DNA of 64,000 nt from Pseudomonas sp. Bc-h (lineage in GTDB: Bacteria; Pseudomonadota; Gammaproteobacteria; Pseudomonadales; Pseudomonadaceae), in assembly GCF_002080045.1 (NCBI RefSeq), contig NZ_MUIN01000002.1, positions 63,251-127,250 of the forward strand, in the 5' to 3' direction. Position 1 is the first letter of the stretch; each line of letters begins with the position of its first letter. The notes under the pieces are model-generated. The model was not told where the DNA came from. It was given only the letters and a program-made list of their open reading frames with translations, and did not search any database. A program made the position numbers and the translations under genes. Shown piece by piece: positions 42,097 through 51,066 of the stretch.

Positions 42097-42951
42097 ATGA
42101 CGGCGATTCTCGACATCGATCTGTTACGCACCTTCCATGCTGTGGTGCGCGTTGGGAAATTCAGCGCAGCAGCCGAGCAGCTGCATAAAAGCCCGGCTGC
42201 GGTAAGTGTCCACATCCAGCGTCTTGAGGCGGTGGCCGGCGGCCGTCTGCTGAACCGAGATAACCAGTCAGTCTCCCTCACTGCGTTGGGAAAGCGCCTG
42301 CTGATCTCGACCGCCGAGCTGTTACGTACACACGATCAAGCCTTGGCGGATCTGCGTGGCGCTCAGCTCGCAGGACGCATCACATTGGGCGTTCCTGACG
42401 AATACGCGGCGCATGTCATTCAAGACATCCTGCCGACCTTTGTGGCTGCCTGGCCAAACGTGGTGCTGGAGCTCAAGACCGGGCCGAGCTATGCGCTGAG
42501 AGACCTGGTCCAACGCGGCAAATTGCAGGCCGCGGTGGTCGCGCAGCCCAAGGGAGAGGCAGACCCCGACACTGAGGTGCTGATGTCCACCACGCCCGTC
42601 TGGGTCGGAGCGGCCAATGCTGCGATGGCGCTCAAGGATCCGCTGCCACTGGCGGTTCACGCCGTGCAATGTCCTTATCGCGAAGCCATGAATGCATCGC
42701 TCAAGGCGTCGGGCCGCCGCTCGCGGATCGTCCTCGAAAGCCCCTCCAATCAGGCAGTCAAGGCGTGTGTGGAGGCAGGGCTGGCGGTCAGCCTGATTGA
42801 CCGTGGCAAAGTCACCGAGCGCATGCAGATACTGGAGGGGCTGCCGGTCATTCCTGACCATGACATTGTGTTCGTGCGCAACACTGCATCTCGCGCAGAT
42901 AAAGCTGTGGACCTATTGGCGCACGCGATGCGGCAGTCGTTTCGGTTGTAG
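42097..42951 (+). CDS. LysR-family regulator
   Basis: This 284-residue protein has a LysR HTH (IDLLRTFHAVVRVGKFSAAA, HKSPAAVSVHIQRLEAVAGG) and a complete effector domain with ESPSNQAVKACVEAGLAVSL. It resembles regulators of nearby EamA or LysE-type exporters. It is divergent from the EamA gene, which is the likely target. The start is ATG 42097. The effector is unknown. Confidence 0.9.
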   Translation: MTAILDIDLLRTFHAVVRVGKFSAAAEQLHKSPAAVSVHIQRLEAVAGGRLLNRDNQSVSLTALGKRLLISTAELLRTHDQALADLRGAQLAGRITLGVPDEYAAHVIQDILPTFVAAWPNVVLELKTGPSYALRDLVQRGKLQAAVVAQPKGEADPDTEVLMSTTPVWVGAANAAMALKDPLPLAVHAVQCPYREAMNASLKASGRRSRIVLESPSNQAVKACVEAGLAVSLIDRGKVTERMQILEGLPVIPDHDIVFVRNTASRADKAVDLLAHAMRQSFRL

Positions 42952-43095
42952 CAAGTAGGCTTCTAAGGCGGGTGACGCGCGGTTGGGATGGGCTGGTAAG
43001 AGCGGATTGACAAAGCATCAAGCAGGTGCTGGGAAGCCGACGCTGAATGTGTAACGATATGTTTCTCGGCTCTGATGCGGCCACCCTGGGAAACG

Positions 43096-44313
43096 ATGCA
43101 GATGCTCGCTGCCTTCAGACATTATCCGTTTTCGGTCAATTTGCTGCTGCTGTCGTCGCTGTTCCTGACAATGGGCCGAGCAATTACCTTGCCCTACATG
43201 GTTATTTATCTGTCCTCCAACTTCGCGTTGGGAGTCAGTGACATCGGTCTGGTAGTCGGCAGCGCCATGCTCGTTGGCTCGCTGCTGAGCGTGTACGGCG
43301 GCTACCTGACAGACAAAATATCCAGCTATCGACTGATCCTGGCCTTTACGGGGTTTTTCACCCTGGGCTTCATCGGGATGTGCGTTACTGCGCACCTTTG
43401 GATGTTTTTCCTGTTTCTGGTGGCATTCAATTTTGCTTATTCGGTGATCGATGTTGTGGTGAAGGCCGCGTTCGGCAAACTGCTGCCAGAAGCCGAGCGG
43501 GGCAAAGTGTTTTCGGTGCGCTACTCGCTGATCAATATCGGCTACGCGGTGGGGCCGTTCATTGGCGCAGGGTTCGCGCACATGGACATGAAATTGCCGT
43601 TCCTCATCTCAGCGGCCCTGGGCGTCGGGACCTTTCTGACGTATATGATCTGGGGTGACAGGACGCTCACCCCCACTGACCGGGCCAGTCCGCCCATCTC
43701 CTTCGCTTCTGTGGGGCGCATTCTGCTGAAAGATTACCGTCTGGTCTGCTTCACCATTGGCGGCGCGCTGAGCGCAGTAGCGTTCGGCCAGTTCACCGGC
43801 TATATCTCGCAATACCTTGTGACTACAAGCACACCCGAATTCACCTATCAGGTCATCAGCGCGGTGGTGGCCGTGAATGCGACGGTGGTGATCTGTCTGC
43901 AGTACCTCGTCGGCAAGCGCATCACCAACGAGCATCTGAATCGATGGTTGACCGCGGGCTTCAGTCTGTTTCTGCTAGGGGTTGTCGGATTTGCGTTGTC
44001 CACCAGCGTGTTGCATTGGGCCGTGGCAGTAGGAATATTCACCGTGGGGGAAGTCATTGTGTTCCCCGCCGAGTACATGTTCATCGATCGCATCGCGCCC
44101 GAGCATTTGCGCGGCATGTATTACGGTGCGCAAAACCTGTCGAGCCTTGGCGGCGCACTGGGCCCGGTATTGTGCGGATTTGCATTGGCATCCCAGCCAC
44201 CGCATTTCATGTTTTATATGCTCGCTGCCTTCATCGTGGCAGGTGGGTGTTTTTACTTGATGGGTGCCTCTTTCTCCAACCGCCATGACTATGGATGCAG
44301 TGATCACGATTGA
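43096..44313 (+). CDS. MFS transporter, MdtH-like
   Basis: This 405-residue protein has 12 membrane helices (LLLLSSLFLTMGRAITLPYMV, GYLTDKISSYRLILAFTGF) and resembles MdtH/YceL-type drug efflux carriers. ATG 43096 has a GGGAA ribosome binding site; an in-frame start lies at 43075. It is convergent with the TetR gene at 44338, with a gap of 24 bases. A drug or metabolite efflux role is likely but unproven. Confidence 0.85.
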   Translation: MQMLAAFRHYPFSVNLLLLSSLFLTMGRAITLPYMVIYLSSNFALGVSDIGLVVGSAMLVGSLLSVYGGYLTDKISSYRLILAFTGFFTLGFIGMCVTAHLWMFFLFLVAFNFAYSVIDVVVKAAFGKLLPEAERGKVFSVRYSLINIGYAVGPFIGAGFAHMDMKLPFLISAALGVGTFLTYMIWGDRTLTPTDRASPPISFASVGRILLKDYRLVCFTIGGALSAVAFGQFTGYISQYLVTTSTPEFTYQVISAVVAVNATVVICLQYLVGKRITNEHLNRWLTAGFSLFLLGVVGFALSTSVLHWAVAVGIFTVGEVIVFPAEYMFIDRIAPEHLRGMYYGAQNLSSLGGALGPVLCGFALASQPPHFMFYMLAAFIVAGGCFYLMGASFSNRHDYGCSDHD

Positions 44314-44337
44314 TCGGTGCATCGCACGAGGGGGGCG

Positions 44338-44910
44338 TTAATGCCCCAACCGCCGGTTCACCATCTGGATCAAGCGCTCGCCTATATTCTCAATCCCCTT
44401 GTTCTGCGCCACGACCTGAGCGCCCTCCATGAGTACAGTCAGCTCCTGCGCGACCTGCTCAGGCTCGCTCAAAGCCATGGCGGTGCAGAGTGCAGTCATT
44501 CGAGCGAACTGCGCTTTTTTGTGGGCCACGATCAGCTGACGGGCCGGATGATCAACCTCTGGCAGCTCTGCCAACGTATTGGTGAACGGGCAGCCGCGGT
44601 AACCCGAACCTTCCAGACCCGCAACGATGAAGTCAAGAAATCCCAAGAGCTGCTGGCGTGGCGAATCTGGATGCTGCGATGCCAGGCGGTCGAAGACATC
44701 GCTGTAGCTTTCGGTTAGCCGCTCAAGCCACTCCAGAATCAATGCGTCCTTGTTTTCGAAGTGTCGGTAGGCGGTCATTTTGGTTGACCCTGCCAGTGCC
44801 GCGATCGCATCCACGCTGACGCGGGTGATCCCTTGCTCCATGAACAATCTCTGAGCCGCCTCGATGATGCGTTCTCTTGGCGGAAGCTGGGGTGTGGGTG
44901 ACGCGCGCAT
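44338..44910 (-). CDS. TetR-family repressor
   Basis: This 190-residue protein has a TetR HTH (RERIIEAAQRLFMEQGITRV, AGSTKMTAYRHFENKDAL) and a helical ligand domain. A longer frame extends upstream, but MRASPTPQLPPRERIIEAAQ at 44910 is the natural start. It is divergent from an amidase gene, and a three-copy operator array lies between them. It therefore probably represses itself and the amidase. Confidence 0.9.
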   Translation of the reverse strand: MRASPTPQLPPRERIIEAAQRLFMEQGITRVSVDAIAALAGSTKMTAYRHFENKDALILEWLERLTESYSDVFDRLASQHPDSPRQQLLGFLDFIVAGLEGSGYRGCPFTNTLAELPEVDHPARQLIVAHKKAQFARMTALCTAMALSEPEQVAQELTVLMEGAQVVAQNKGIENIGERLIQMVNRRLGH

Positions 44911-44929
44911 GAAAACTCCTCTTGACAGT

Positions 44930-44985
44930 GATACCCATTGGTATCGCATGATACTAATAAGTATCTCCCGATACTGGTGAGTAAC
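44930..44985. promoter_or_regulatory. Three tandem TetR operators at exact 20-base spacing
   Basis: The palindromes are GATACCCATTGGTATC (44930-44945), GATACTAATAAGTATC (44950-44965) and GATACTGGTGAGTAAC (44970-44985, one arm mismatch). Each has 6-base arms around 4 bases and starts 20 bases after the last. They fill the space between the TetR start and the amidase leader. Confidence 0.75.
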
Positions 44986-45009
44986 TATCATACTGAACTG
45001 GAGAATGTC

Positions 45010-46446
45010 ATGCACCTTCGAGAATACGCTGCTCACGATGCCACGGGGCTGAGCCAACTGATACAGACCAGACAGGTCAGTGCGGTTGAGGTTCGTGCTG
45101 CGGCTTTGCAAGCCATCGAGACGCTTAACCCTCACCTTAACGCGCTGGTGGAGACGTGGCTCGACGAGCCTGCGCCGCAACCAGGCGATTTCTATGGCGT
45201 GCCTTTTCTGATCAAAGATTTGGGCATCGCCGCGCAGGGACGTCGCAGTGAACTGGGCAGTGCCTTGGCACTTGGTTGCTCGGCCGAGGCCGACTCACAT
45301 TTGATGCGCCGCCTCCGTCGTGCCGGTTTGATGCCGCTGGGCAGGACCACGACCCCCGAGTTCGCCGCAAGCACCACGACTGAAAGCCGTCTGACTGGAC
45401 CCACCCGTAATCCTTGGGATGTGGAACGCAGTGCAGGGGGGTCAAGTGGTGGTTCGGGGGCGGCGGTAGCGGCCGGCATGGTACCCGTGGCTCACGCCAC
45501 GGATGGTGGTGGCTCAATCCGTGTCCCAGCCTCGCTTTGCGGTCTGTTCGGCTTGAAGCCCAGTCGTGGGCGGGTACCAATGGGCCCCGATGTTGACGAG
45601 GTCTGGAGCGGCCTTGCCGTGCATGGTGTCCTGACTCGTACGGTGCGTGACAGTGCTGCATTGCTGGACGCTGTCCAGGGCTACGTTCCAGGTGACCCCT
45701 TTCAGATTCAGTCGCCGGCAACCAGCTTCATCGAGCAATCCCGGCGTGAGCCCAGTGGATTACGCATCGGGGTGCAAACTCGGCCGCTTGACGGTCAAGC
45801 GCTGCATCCCGCGGTGCAAGCTGCACTGCAGGAGACCGTGCGGCAGATTGAAAGTCTTGGGCACAGGGTCGAGGAGGTCAAGCCGGATATTGGATTGAGC
45901 TGGGAGGGGTTTGTAGAGCTCAATGGCCGCTTCTGGTCTGCCAACACCGCCGCCTGGATCGACGCAATTGCAGCGGCAACCGGCCGCGGTGTCGATGCCG
46001 CTCACCTGGAGCCGGCGACTCTGTCCCTATACCAATACGGCAAGACCTTAAGTGCGACCGATCTATTGGGCGCGTTGTTTGAGCGCAATGTTGTCGCCAG
46101 AAAGCTTGGCGATTATTTCGAGCGTTATGATCTATTGCTTTCGCCGACCTTGCCGAACTTGGCGCCAGTGATCGGTCAGTACAATGCGCAACAGCAATAT
46201 CTGGATGGGCGAGGCTGGATGAGTCAGGTGTTCAGCCAATCACCGTTCACTGCGCTGGCAAATGTTATCGGTGCTCCAGCGATGTCAGTACCGCTGGCAC
46301 ACGACCCTCACAGCGGATTACCGATTGGCATGCAGTTCATGGCCAGGTTTGGCGCTGAAGGCATGCTCCTGGCGTTGGCAGGGCAACTGGAGCGCGCCCT
46401 TCCTTGGGCCGATCGTCATCCGGGCGTGTGGGCAGGCAATCGTTGA
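45010..46446 (+). CDS. Amidase signature family enzyme
   Basis: This 478-residue protein has the complete amidase-signature catalytic triad: K69 in FLIKDLG, the cis-Ser region [10 protein letters not shown] (about S145) and nucleophile S169 in [11 protein letters not shown]. Such enzymes hydrolyse amide bonds, including aliphatic or aromatic amides and nylon-type cyclic oligomers. ATG 45010 has a GGAG ribosome binding site; an upstream frame from 44938 would run through the operator array. A TetR regulator with a triple operator precedes it, so it is probably inducible. The substrate is unknown. Confidence 0.9.
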   Translation: MHLREYAAHDATGLSQLIQTRQVSAVEVRAAALQAIETLNPHLNALVETWLDEPAPQPGDFYGVPFLIKDLGIAAQGRRSELGSALALGCSAEADSHLMRRLRRAGLMPLGRTTTPEFAASTTTESRLTGPTRNPWDVERSAGGSSGGSGAAVAAGMVPVAHATDGGGSIRVPASLCGLFGLKPSRGRVPMGPDVDEVWSGLAVHGVLTRTVRDSAALLDAVQGYVPGDPFQIQSPATSFIEQSRREPSGLRIGVQTRPLDGQALHPAVQAALQETVRQIESLGHRVEEVKPDIGLSWEGFVELNGRFWSANTAAWIDAIAAATGRGVDAAHLEPATLSLYQYGKTLSATDLLGALFERNVVARKLGDYFERYDLLLSPTLPNLAPVIGQYNAQQQYLDGRGWMSQVFSQSPFTALANVIGAPAMSVPLAHDPHSGLPIGMQFMARFGAEGMLLALAGQLERALPWADRHPGVWAGNR

Positions 46447-46457
46447 AATGCCGGGGA

Positions 46458-46481
46458 GGCGGTGATTGTTCGATCGCCGCC
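46458..46481. terminator. Hairpin between convergent amidase and RNase Z genes
   Basis: GGCGGTGAT and ATCGCCGCC pair (one G-T wobble) around a 6-base loop in the 43-base gap between two convergent genes. There is no long T-run, so it may be a weak bidirectional terminator. Confidence 0.45.
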
Positions 46482-46489
46482 GCTGCCGC

Positions 46490-47476
46490 CTAAAGCTCAT
46501 TGGGTATGGTCCTTACAGAGTCGGGGAGCCAGGTGAGCCGCCCGTCACGTGCCAGGCGATAACGCCTGAGGTCCCTGGCCAAAATGAGCTCGCCACTGAA
46601 GCTCTGTTGCGCCTCAGCGTGGATGTCCTCGATCGAGGGGCTGCGTTCGGGATTGTCCTGATACCGTGCGCTGAAATGTGTCAATACAAGGTTCCTGACG
46701 CCGACGTCTTCAGCAAAGCGCGCAACGGAAGCTGCAGTGCTGTGTCCATAGTTTTCTCGACCTTTGGCCAGCGCTTCGGTGAACGTTGCCTCGTGCACCA
46801 GAACATCGGCATGCCGCGCGACATCTTCGAGCAATTCGGGCGTATCGTTATCACCGCACACAATGACTCGACGTGAGGGCTGTGCGGGCTGAAGATAATC
46901 GGTGGCAAACAGTAAACGTCCTTCGTGCTCGACATCATGACCACGGGCGAGTTCTCCCCACAGTTCGCCGCGTGGAATGGCTTCGTCCTCCAAGCGCTGC
47001 ACGTCCAGGCGCCCGTCACGGTTGATTTCGTCGAACACATAGCCATGGCAAGGCACACGGTGTGAAAGCGCTACCGCGCTGACCTGGAAATTGCCCGCCT
47101 GCCAGCCGGCGAATGTCTCGGCTGCCTGCAAGCGAAGCTCGAAGCCCAGATGTGATCCAGTGACGCTTAGCCCTTGAAGCACCCACTCATGCAGCGCCTG
47201 CGGCATTATCACATCGAGCGCTTCGGTGCGGCCCGACATGCTGGCAGTGGTCAGCAGACCGGGCAAGCCGAAGCAGTGATCGCCATGGACGTGGGTGATG
47301 AAGATGCTGCGCAGGGTGTGGAGTGAGAGGGAGGTGCGCAGCAGACGATGCTGCGTTGCCTCGCCACAATCCACCAGACACCAGTTTTTTCCAGTGGATT
47401 CGACGACTGCCGTGCCGCTGACGTTACGAATCCGTGTGGGTACGCCAGCGCTGGTACCCAGAATGAGCAGATCCAC
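46490..47476 (-). CDS. RNase Z-like metallo-beta-lactamase nuclease
   Basis: This 328-residue protein has the RNase Z fold: [20 protein letters not shown] at the start, H62-x-H64-x-D66-H67 in THVHGDH, then HEATF and [10 protein letters not shown]. Members process tRNA 3' ends or act as phosphodiesterases. The C-terminal histidine region is present, so the active site looks complete. It is the first gene of the minus-strand block and convergent with the amidase gene. I did not assign a symbol because a second copy may exist elsewhere in the genome. Confidence 0.87.
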   Translation of the reverse strand: MDLLILGTSAGVPTRIRNVSGTAVVESTGKNWCLVDCGEATQHRLLRTSLSLHTLRSIFITHVHGDHCFGLPGLLTTASMSGRTEALDVIMPQALHEWVLQGLSVTGSHLGFELRLQAAETFAGWQAGNFQVSAVALSHRVPCHGYVFDEINRDGRLDVQRLEDEAIPRGELWGELARGHDVEHEGRLLFATDYLQPAQPSRRVIVCGDNDTPELLEDVARHADVLVHEATFTEALAKGRENYGHSTAASVARFAEDVGVRNLVLTHFSARYQDNPERSPSIEDIHAEAQQSFSGELILARDLRRYRLARDGRLTWLPDSVRTIPNEL

Positions 47477-47524
47477 TTTTTTCCCCTCTTAATCGATGCG
47501 GATTTGGCGTAGCAATTGGCATGG

Positions 47525-47728
47525 TCATGTCCGACGAGCGTTCCTTCGAATCGATGCCTTTTCATCCATGTACAGGTGCGATTGCTTTTGTCGTGACGGG
47601 TCCACTTCATGTTCGCGTCTGCACTTACGCAGAAGTCGATCGCGAGGTCCGGTTGGCCGAACCATCCATGCAAAATACGCAATAAGAAAGCGGGCAAGAC
47701 GCAGTGGAAATAAATTAACGCGACGCAT
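47525..47728 (-). CDS. Small protein downstream of the 46-residue membrane protein
   Basis: The 67-codon frame reads MRRVNLFPLRLARFLIAYFA and then a basic tail (RHEHE/RQKQ-like, KASIRRNARRT). A single hydrophobic stretch near residues 8-22 could be a membrane helix or signal anchor. ATG 47728 has a GAGGTGG ribosome binding site six bases upstream. The neighbour ends 11 bases before, which suggests a two-gene unit. I do not recognise the family, and it could be spurious. Confidence 0.4.
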   Translation of the reverse strand: MRRVNLFPLRLARFLIAYFAWMVRPTGPRDRLLRKCRREHEVDPSRQKQSHLYMDEKASIRRNARRT

Positions 47729-47738
47729 GTCAGCCACC

Positions 47739-47879
47739 TCACCTGGTCAGCAGGTCCAATCCCTCGGCGACCAACACTGAGCTGCCAGCGATGAAGATGA
47801 ACAAGCCCAGGACCAAAGAGGGGCGGGAGCCAAGGCGGGTGATCGTTTTCGACTGCGGCATATTATTCAAAGCTTTCAT
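47739..47879 (-). CDS. Small single-pass membrane protein
   Basis: This 46-residue protein (MKALNNMPQSKTITRLGSRP) has one membrane helix near residues 22-39 (LVLGLFIFIAGSSVLVAEGL). ATG 47879 has an AAGGAA ribosome binding site. It lies downstream of the Mn-catalase terminator and may be expressed from its own promoter or by read-through. The role is unknown; small membrane proteins beside stress catalases are often stress-induced. Confidence 0.6.
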   Translation of the reverse strand: MKALNNMPQSKTITRLGSRPSLVLGLFIFIAGSSVLVAEGLDLLTR

Positions 47880-47901
47880 GTCCGGTTCCTTGTTGGAGAT
47901 G

Positions 47902-47928
47902 AAAAAGGGATGCCTGACCAAGCATCCC
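47902..47928 (-). terminator. Rho-independent terminator of Mn-catalase gene
   Basis: GGGATGC and GCATCCC form a perfect 7-base stem with an 8-base loop. On the minus strand the stem is followed by TTTTT. It begins 10 bases after the catalase stop. Confidence 0.75.
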
Positions 47929-47937
47929 AAACGTTGT

Positions 47938-48825
47938 TTAAATCTCTTTTTTGCCTTGGGACAAACCTGAGCCAAGGTCCGCCCCTGTCACGGGGCTCGC
48001 CGTCAGGTCTGACTTGGTGCGCTCCTTCATCATGGTCAAGGTGACGGCATCAGCCTCGCTCAGCTCGACGGAGGCCGTACCGTCGCCGCCATCGACCGCT
48101 GGATGGGGATTCTCTACGTACTCGAACTCTGCATCGCTGTTCCAGGGACCACGTACATTTGGCTCACCGTTCGACATGCTGAAATAGGTGCGCGCGAATT
48201 CCGGCATGCCAGGCAGCTTACCTTGTGGAAAGTTGGGTTGAATGGAGTGCAGTGCTTTCTCGAAGGACAGTTGATGAGCGATTTCGCGCGTCATCAGAAA
48301 GCCCAAAGCGTCCTTGATACCTGGATCGTCGACTACGTTCATCAGGCGTTCGTAAACGATCTTGGCACGCGCCTCTGCCGCAATGTTTGACCGGAAATCG
48401 GCAGTAGGCTCAGTGATCGAATCCACATACGCAGCGGTCCAGGGAACGCCAGCCGAGTTCACCAAGGGAGCGCCTGCACCGTAGAGAAGGCTCGTGATGT
48501 GAGAGTCGTTACCTGCACCATTGATAGCGCGATAAAGCTCACCTTCTTGCTGTACCCCCTCGGCGAGCTGACCCTTGGCGCCCTTGTTGAGCATCACAAT
48601 GATGGACCCTACGATTTCCAGATGACTTAGTTCTTCAGTGGCAATATCCATTAGCAGGTCTTTGCGACCCGGATCTTCTTCTGCCAATGCCTGAGTGAAG
48701 TAGCGCGCCGCGGCAGCGAGTTCGCCTTGTGCTCCACCAAATTGCTCAAGGAGCAGATTTGCAAGGCCTGGGTTTGGCTCGGCCACGCGAACGGTATATT
48801 GAAGGCGCTTATTGTGTAGAAACAT
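47938..48825 (-). CDS. Manganese catalase
   Basis: This 295-residue protein is a ferritin-like Mn-catalase with the four-helix bundle pattern FGGAQGELAAAARYFTQAL, DIATEELSHLEIVG and TREIAHQLSFEKAL, which contains the Glu and His manganese ligands. It decomposes H2O2 without heme. The start is ATG 48825 (MFLHNKRLQYTVRVAEPNPG) with a GAGGAAAG ribosome binding site. It sits in a stress-like gene group and is followed by a strong terminator. In pseudomonads such KatN-type genes are often stationary-phase controlled, but the sequence shows no clear proof. Confidence 0.92.
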   Translation of the reverse strand: MFLHNKRLQYTVRVAEPNPGLANLLLEQFGGAQGELAAAARYFTQALAEEDPGRKDLLMDIATEELSHLEIVGSIIVMLNKGAKGQLAEGVQQEGELYRAINGAGNDSHITSLLYGAGAPLVNSAGVPWTAAYVDSITEPTADFRSNIAAEARAKIVYERLMNVVDDPGIKDALGFLMTREIAHQLSFEKALHSIQPNFPQGKLPGMPEFARTYFSMSNGEPNVRGPWNSDAEFEYVENPHPAVDGGDGTASVELSEADAVTLTMMKERTKSDLTASPVTGADLGSGLSQGKKEI

Positions 48826-48973
48826 TAGGCTTTCCTCTGGCTCAGGTAGTGCGCTCGGCCTCTATGGGCCTCGACGCTTGCATAAGTTTCGAGGGGTGGG
48901 GAAACAAAAAGATTTCCAGCGCTTAATTACGTAGGCGATGAACGGTATAGGTGCTTGAGCATAAACGGCTGCT

Positions 48974-49471
48974 CTAGCTCGTTTCGCCGGCCAGCATTCG
49001 CTGATGGAAATGCGGCAGCATTTTTAGGGCATGCAATGCTGCGTAGTGCTGCATGGTTTCCCTGTCACCAAAAAACCGCAGTTGCTGCGTGAAAACGCTT
49101 CGCCTCCCATTGGCCACAAAACCCCAGGCGAAACAGACTGTGCCGGCCGGGATGCCGTCTACATCTTCGTTACCGCAAAGGCCGGTGGTTGCGACAGCTA
49201 CCGTGGCCGGGCTGTCATGTAGCGCGCCCAAGACCATTTCTCGTGCCACCTCGACGCTGGTCAAATTGAACTGCTCGATCGTCTCAGGCTTGACGCCCAA
49301 AAGCCGTTGTTTGGCCTCGGGCGAGTAAACGACGTACCCGCATTCCACCAACGAGCCGCTTCCTGGCACCTCGGCAAGCAGAGCAACAATCCGGCCCGCT
49401 GTGCAGGATTCGGCGGTCGCCAACAGCAAGCCATTCTTGTGCAGATAATCTACCGTTTCTTCGGTGATCAT
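48974..49471 (-). CDS. PncC/CinA C-terminal-like amidohydrolase
   Basis: This 165-residue protein matches the nicotinamide-nucleotide amidase domain (LLLATAESCTAGRIVALLAE, CGYVVYSPEAKQRLLGV, AGTVCFAWG). The catalytic serine motif is AESCTAGR. The segment TTGLCGNEDVDGIPAGT differs from the typical TGIAGPGGG form, so activity or specificity may be altered. It is a stand-alone paralogue without the N-terminal CinA domain and lies upstream of the Mn-catalase gene on the same strand. Confidence 0.85.
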   Translation of the reverse strand: MITEETVDYLHKNGLLLATAESCTAGRIVALLAEVPGSGSLVECGYVVYSPEAKQRLLGVKPETIEQFNLTSVEVAREMVLGALHDSPATVAVATTGLCGNEDVDGIPAGTVCFAWGFVANGRRSVFTQQLRFFGDRETMQHYAALHALKMLPHFHQRMLAGETS

Positions 49472-49731
49472 GAGAACGCTCCATAAGTACTGGCCATCTC
49501 CAGCCTAAGACAGATAGAAGCGAATCTGGTTTTATTAAATCGATCGTAGTGTTGGCGTGCCTGTTCTAACTCACTTGGTTAAACCGACAGAACGACCAAG
49601 CGGCCATAAAGCGGCATGTGAGGTTAATGATCAACAAACAAGCGTCACTTATCATCCATGCTTGCCATCCGTGGCGTACATTTGCTGTAGTTGGCTGCGT
49701 GCTGGTTCTTATCACCATTCACCTCACGGCA

Positions 49732-50841
49732 TCAGTCCTTCGTCACGATTTTATAAAGCGAGGTCTTCAGCGCTGGCGCTTGTTTGGGGTCGTAGAAATT
49801 CATGTCGGGGATACGCGAATCGGTGACGTATATCGTCCCATCCGGTCCTTGGGTGAAGGTGTCTGGCCAGCGCATGTCCTTGTCTTGCAACAGCACGCTG
49901 AGTTGGCCGCCCTTGCGTACCTTGATCGAGTGGTCTTCGACAGAGCTGACGTACAACGTGCCAGCACTATCCATTAGCAGGCCGTCAGCAGGTCCATTGT
50001 CGCCCACCTTTTCAACCGACTTTGACAGGTCCGCAAGTGGCGAGGTCTGCAGGGCGGCCGTGGGGATCTGGTACAAGGTCTTGCCCTTGACAGCTTGCCA
50101 ATACAGCGTGTCGCCGTTGGGCGAGAGCGCGATGCCATCCGCTGAAAACTGCACGCCACGGCCATCGGGCCGTTGCAGTGGTTTGCCATCGGCCTTGACC
50201 ATCAGGCCTTTTTCAAACTGGGTGCTCGGTGCGCCATCCAGCGCACGACGGGCCTGGCCGGTCTCAAGGTTCAGCACAACGATAGCGCCGCTGGTCCCTG
50301 AATCGGTGATGTAAGCGAACTTGCCATCCGGGCTCAGGCGCACATCGTTGAGATAGCTTCCCTGCGGCGCAACATCTAGCCCAAACGGATACACCTTGGC
50401 CACAGAGTTGCTGGCAAGGTCTATTTTCACCAGCTTCGGCCCGCCGGGTACGACCTGAGCCTGCGCTGGAGCTCCTGCGTCGATTACCCAAAGATTACCC
50501 TTCTTGTCTGCCACGACCGATTGCACGCAAACCCAGCGGTCATTGGCGGTCAAGCTGTCCTGCAATGCATTTCGCCAGCCGTTCCATTTGGCGTCGGGAT
50601 AGGATTTGAGATCGCCATCAGGAAGCAACTCCGCGACGGAGACCTCGGAGTCTTCTGTCCATCGGGGGAAGTTGACGAACAACCGCCCCGACTCACTGGC
50701 CGTAACACCGGTCACTTGATGATCGAAGCTGGCGACCTTTTTGAGACTGTGGGTCGGATCGGCGGCAACGCTTTGTGCAAACCCCGCACCGGCAATAAAC
50801 GCGCTGATAGCGAGCGTGGCGAAACTTGATCGAGGGCTCAT
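49732..50841 (-). CDS. Secreted major-royal-jelly/SMP-30-like beta-propeller protein
   Basis: This 369-residue protein has a signal peptide (MSPRSSFATLAISAFIAGAG, cut near SVAA). A beta-propeller follows with LFVNFPRW, KKGNLWVIDAG and DIAPQGSYLNDVRLSPDGKF-like motifs. It resembles bacterial yellow/MRJP proteins and gluconolactonase relatives that act in the periplasm as lactonases or ligand-binding proteins. A longer frame extends over the divergent promoter; ATG 50841 is preferred. It is divergent from the molybdoenzyme gene. The activity is unknown. Confidence 0.83.
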   Translation of the reverse strand: MSPRSSFATLAISAFIAGAGFAQSVAADPTHSLKKVASFDHQVTGVTASESGRLFVNFPRWTEDSEVSVAELLPDGDLKSYPDAKWNGWRNALQDSLTANDRWVCVQSVVADKKGNLWVIDAGAPAQAQVVPGGPKLVKIDLASNSVAKVYPFGLDVAPQGSYLNDVRLSPDGKFAYITDSGTSGAIVVLNLETGQARRALDGAPSTQFEKGLMVKADGKPLQRPDGRGVQFSADGIALSPNGDTLYWQAVKGKTLYQIPTAALQTSPLADLSKSVEKVGDNGPADGLLMDSAGTLYVSSVEDHSIKVRKGGQLSVLLQDKDMRWPDTFTQGPDGTIYVTDSRIPDMNFYDPKQAPALKTSLYKIVTKD

Positions 50842-51066
50842 AAATGACTCCAGACTGGATTGATCGAGTGAGCAGTGAAGTGTTGAAAATCGGGTATCAA
50901 GCTTGGTTCCATCCCGCCGAGGAATGGCGATCAAGCCAGCGGTATCCATCTGGAGCACTTCGGCAATCATCGAAACAGCAAGCGCAGATATCACGAACCT
51001 TTCACCGGCCACAGGCTCGTAACATTTAGACACACCAGTAATGACTGCTCTTCGAGAAGGTGCCCT

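Noticed and set aside
49618..49977. A plus-strand frame with a membrane-like N-terminus
   Set aside because: Its second half is antisense to the MRJP-like gene. Only the first 35 codons look coding-like, so it is probably chance.
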